Shown: piece by piece, positions 63,908 to 64,000 of the stretch
How positions within the stretch are numbered: position 1 is the stretch's first letter
How the letters are laid out: every line of letters begins with the position of its first letter
Translations under genes and position numbers: made by a program
NCBI RefSeq assembly: GCF_000826065.2
Contig: NZ_LN623538.1
Span: forward strand, 1 to 64,000
DNA from: Tessaracoccus massiliensis
Lineage (GTDB): Bacteria; Actinomycetota; Actinomycetes; Propionibacteriales; Propionibacteriaceae
Direction of reading: 5' to 3'
Length of the DNA: 64,000 bases
The notes under the pieces: generated by a model
What the model was told of the DNA's origin: nothing
The model's database searches: none
Seen by the model: the letters and a program-made list of their open reading frames with translations, nothing else

Positions 63908-64000
63908 CTACTGTTCCTCTCCCGCGAGCAGGTGATAGAGCACGCTCATGCGCACCGCGACTCCGGACGAGACCTGGTCGAGGATGATCGAGCGGGCGGC
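63908..64000 (-). CDS. pyrB: Aspartate carbamoyltransferase, C-terminal end (partial)
   Basis: The last 30 codons on the minus strand read ARSIILDQVSSGVAVRMSV and end YHLLAGEEQ before TAG. This matches the PyrB C-terminal helix (DQVxxGVAVRMAVL). The gene continues beyond the right edge and precedes pyrC in the operon. Confidence 0.92.
   Translation of the reverse strand, partial: AARSIILDQVSSGVAVRMSVLYHLLAGEEQ

Overview
The window is a high-GC actinobacterial chromosome segment. Actinobacterial-type Orn, TreS, EttA, DUF3618, a DUF222/HNH protein, PrsW plus paired dynamin-like GTPases and a WXG-type cassette point to Actinomycetota. My best guess is Propionibacteriales/Propionibacteriaceae; this is inferred from gene content, not from a marker gene.

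Layout. 1-4.1 kb is a phage-derived control module: a leftward early operon with a Bro-N antirepressor, a divergent Cro/CI-like pair, an ImmA-like protease and a membrane protein. It ends beside tRNA-Leu(UAG), and the window opens in a perfect 90-bp inverted repeat. 4.2-8 kb holds housekeeping and stress genes: YigZ, Bcp, DUF3618, a Cpn10-like protein, a CarH-like B12-binding MerR regulator and a TrxB-like flavoprotein. 8-15.1 kb is a copper island: a CopB-type ATPase split by an ISL3-family insertion sequence, the CueP lipoprotein, an OmpR-type two-component system and a DUF305 lipoprotein. cueP and the DUF305 gene share a direct-repeat box at the same distance from their starts. 15.2-23.8 kb carries tRNA-Lys, a thioredoxin-like protein, a DUF222/HNH protein, the nadE-topIB-treS operon, an SPC-type (P1B-4) metal ATPase with its own palindromic operator, and wrbA.

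23.9-26.9 kb is a decayed accessory patch: a collapsed F5/8C-lacZ pseudogene, a GPH sugar symporter and the C-terminal half of a serine recombinase running into tRNA-His. 27-34 kb has orn, tRNA-Arg, a 2H phosphoesterase, a PrsW-GTPase-GTPase operon and a broken LssY_C gene. 34-45.6 kb has a Tat-exported PHP hydrolase, ettA, a D-lactate-dehydrogenase-like flavoprotein, MarR, fadD, a double-hotdog thioesterase and nei. 45.6-50.3 kb is lhr, disrupted twice next to tandem duplications. 50.3-60 kb is a carbohydrate-uptake locus: lipoprotein binding protein, two permeases, a lepB pseudogene and a 1859-aa secreted multidomain GH35 enzyme. 60.1-62.6 kb is a WXG-type cassette with frameshifts. 62.6-64 kb is pyrC and the end of pyrB.

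Themes. The copper genes form a compact extracytoplasmic defence system (exporter, two putative metal-binding lipoproteins and a sensor pair) with candidate CsoR-type and CopR-type control sites. The second theme is decay: at least seven loci are broken by an IS, internal deletion, tandem duplication or frameshift. Some single-base shifts could be sequencing errors, but the IS with its 8-bp target duplication and the internal deletions cannot be explained that way.
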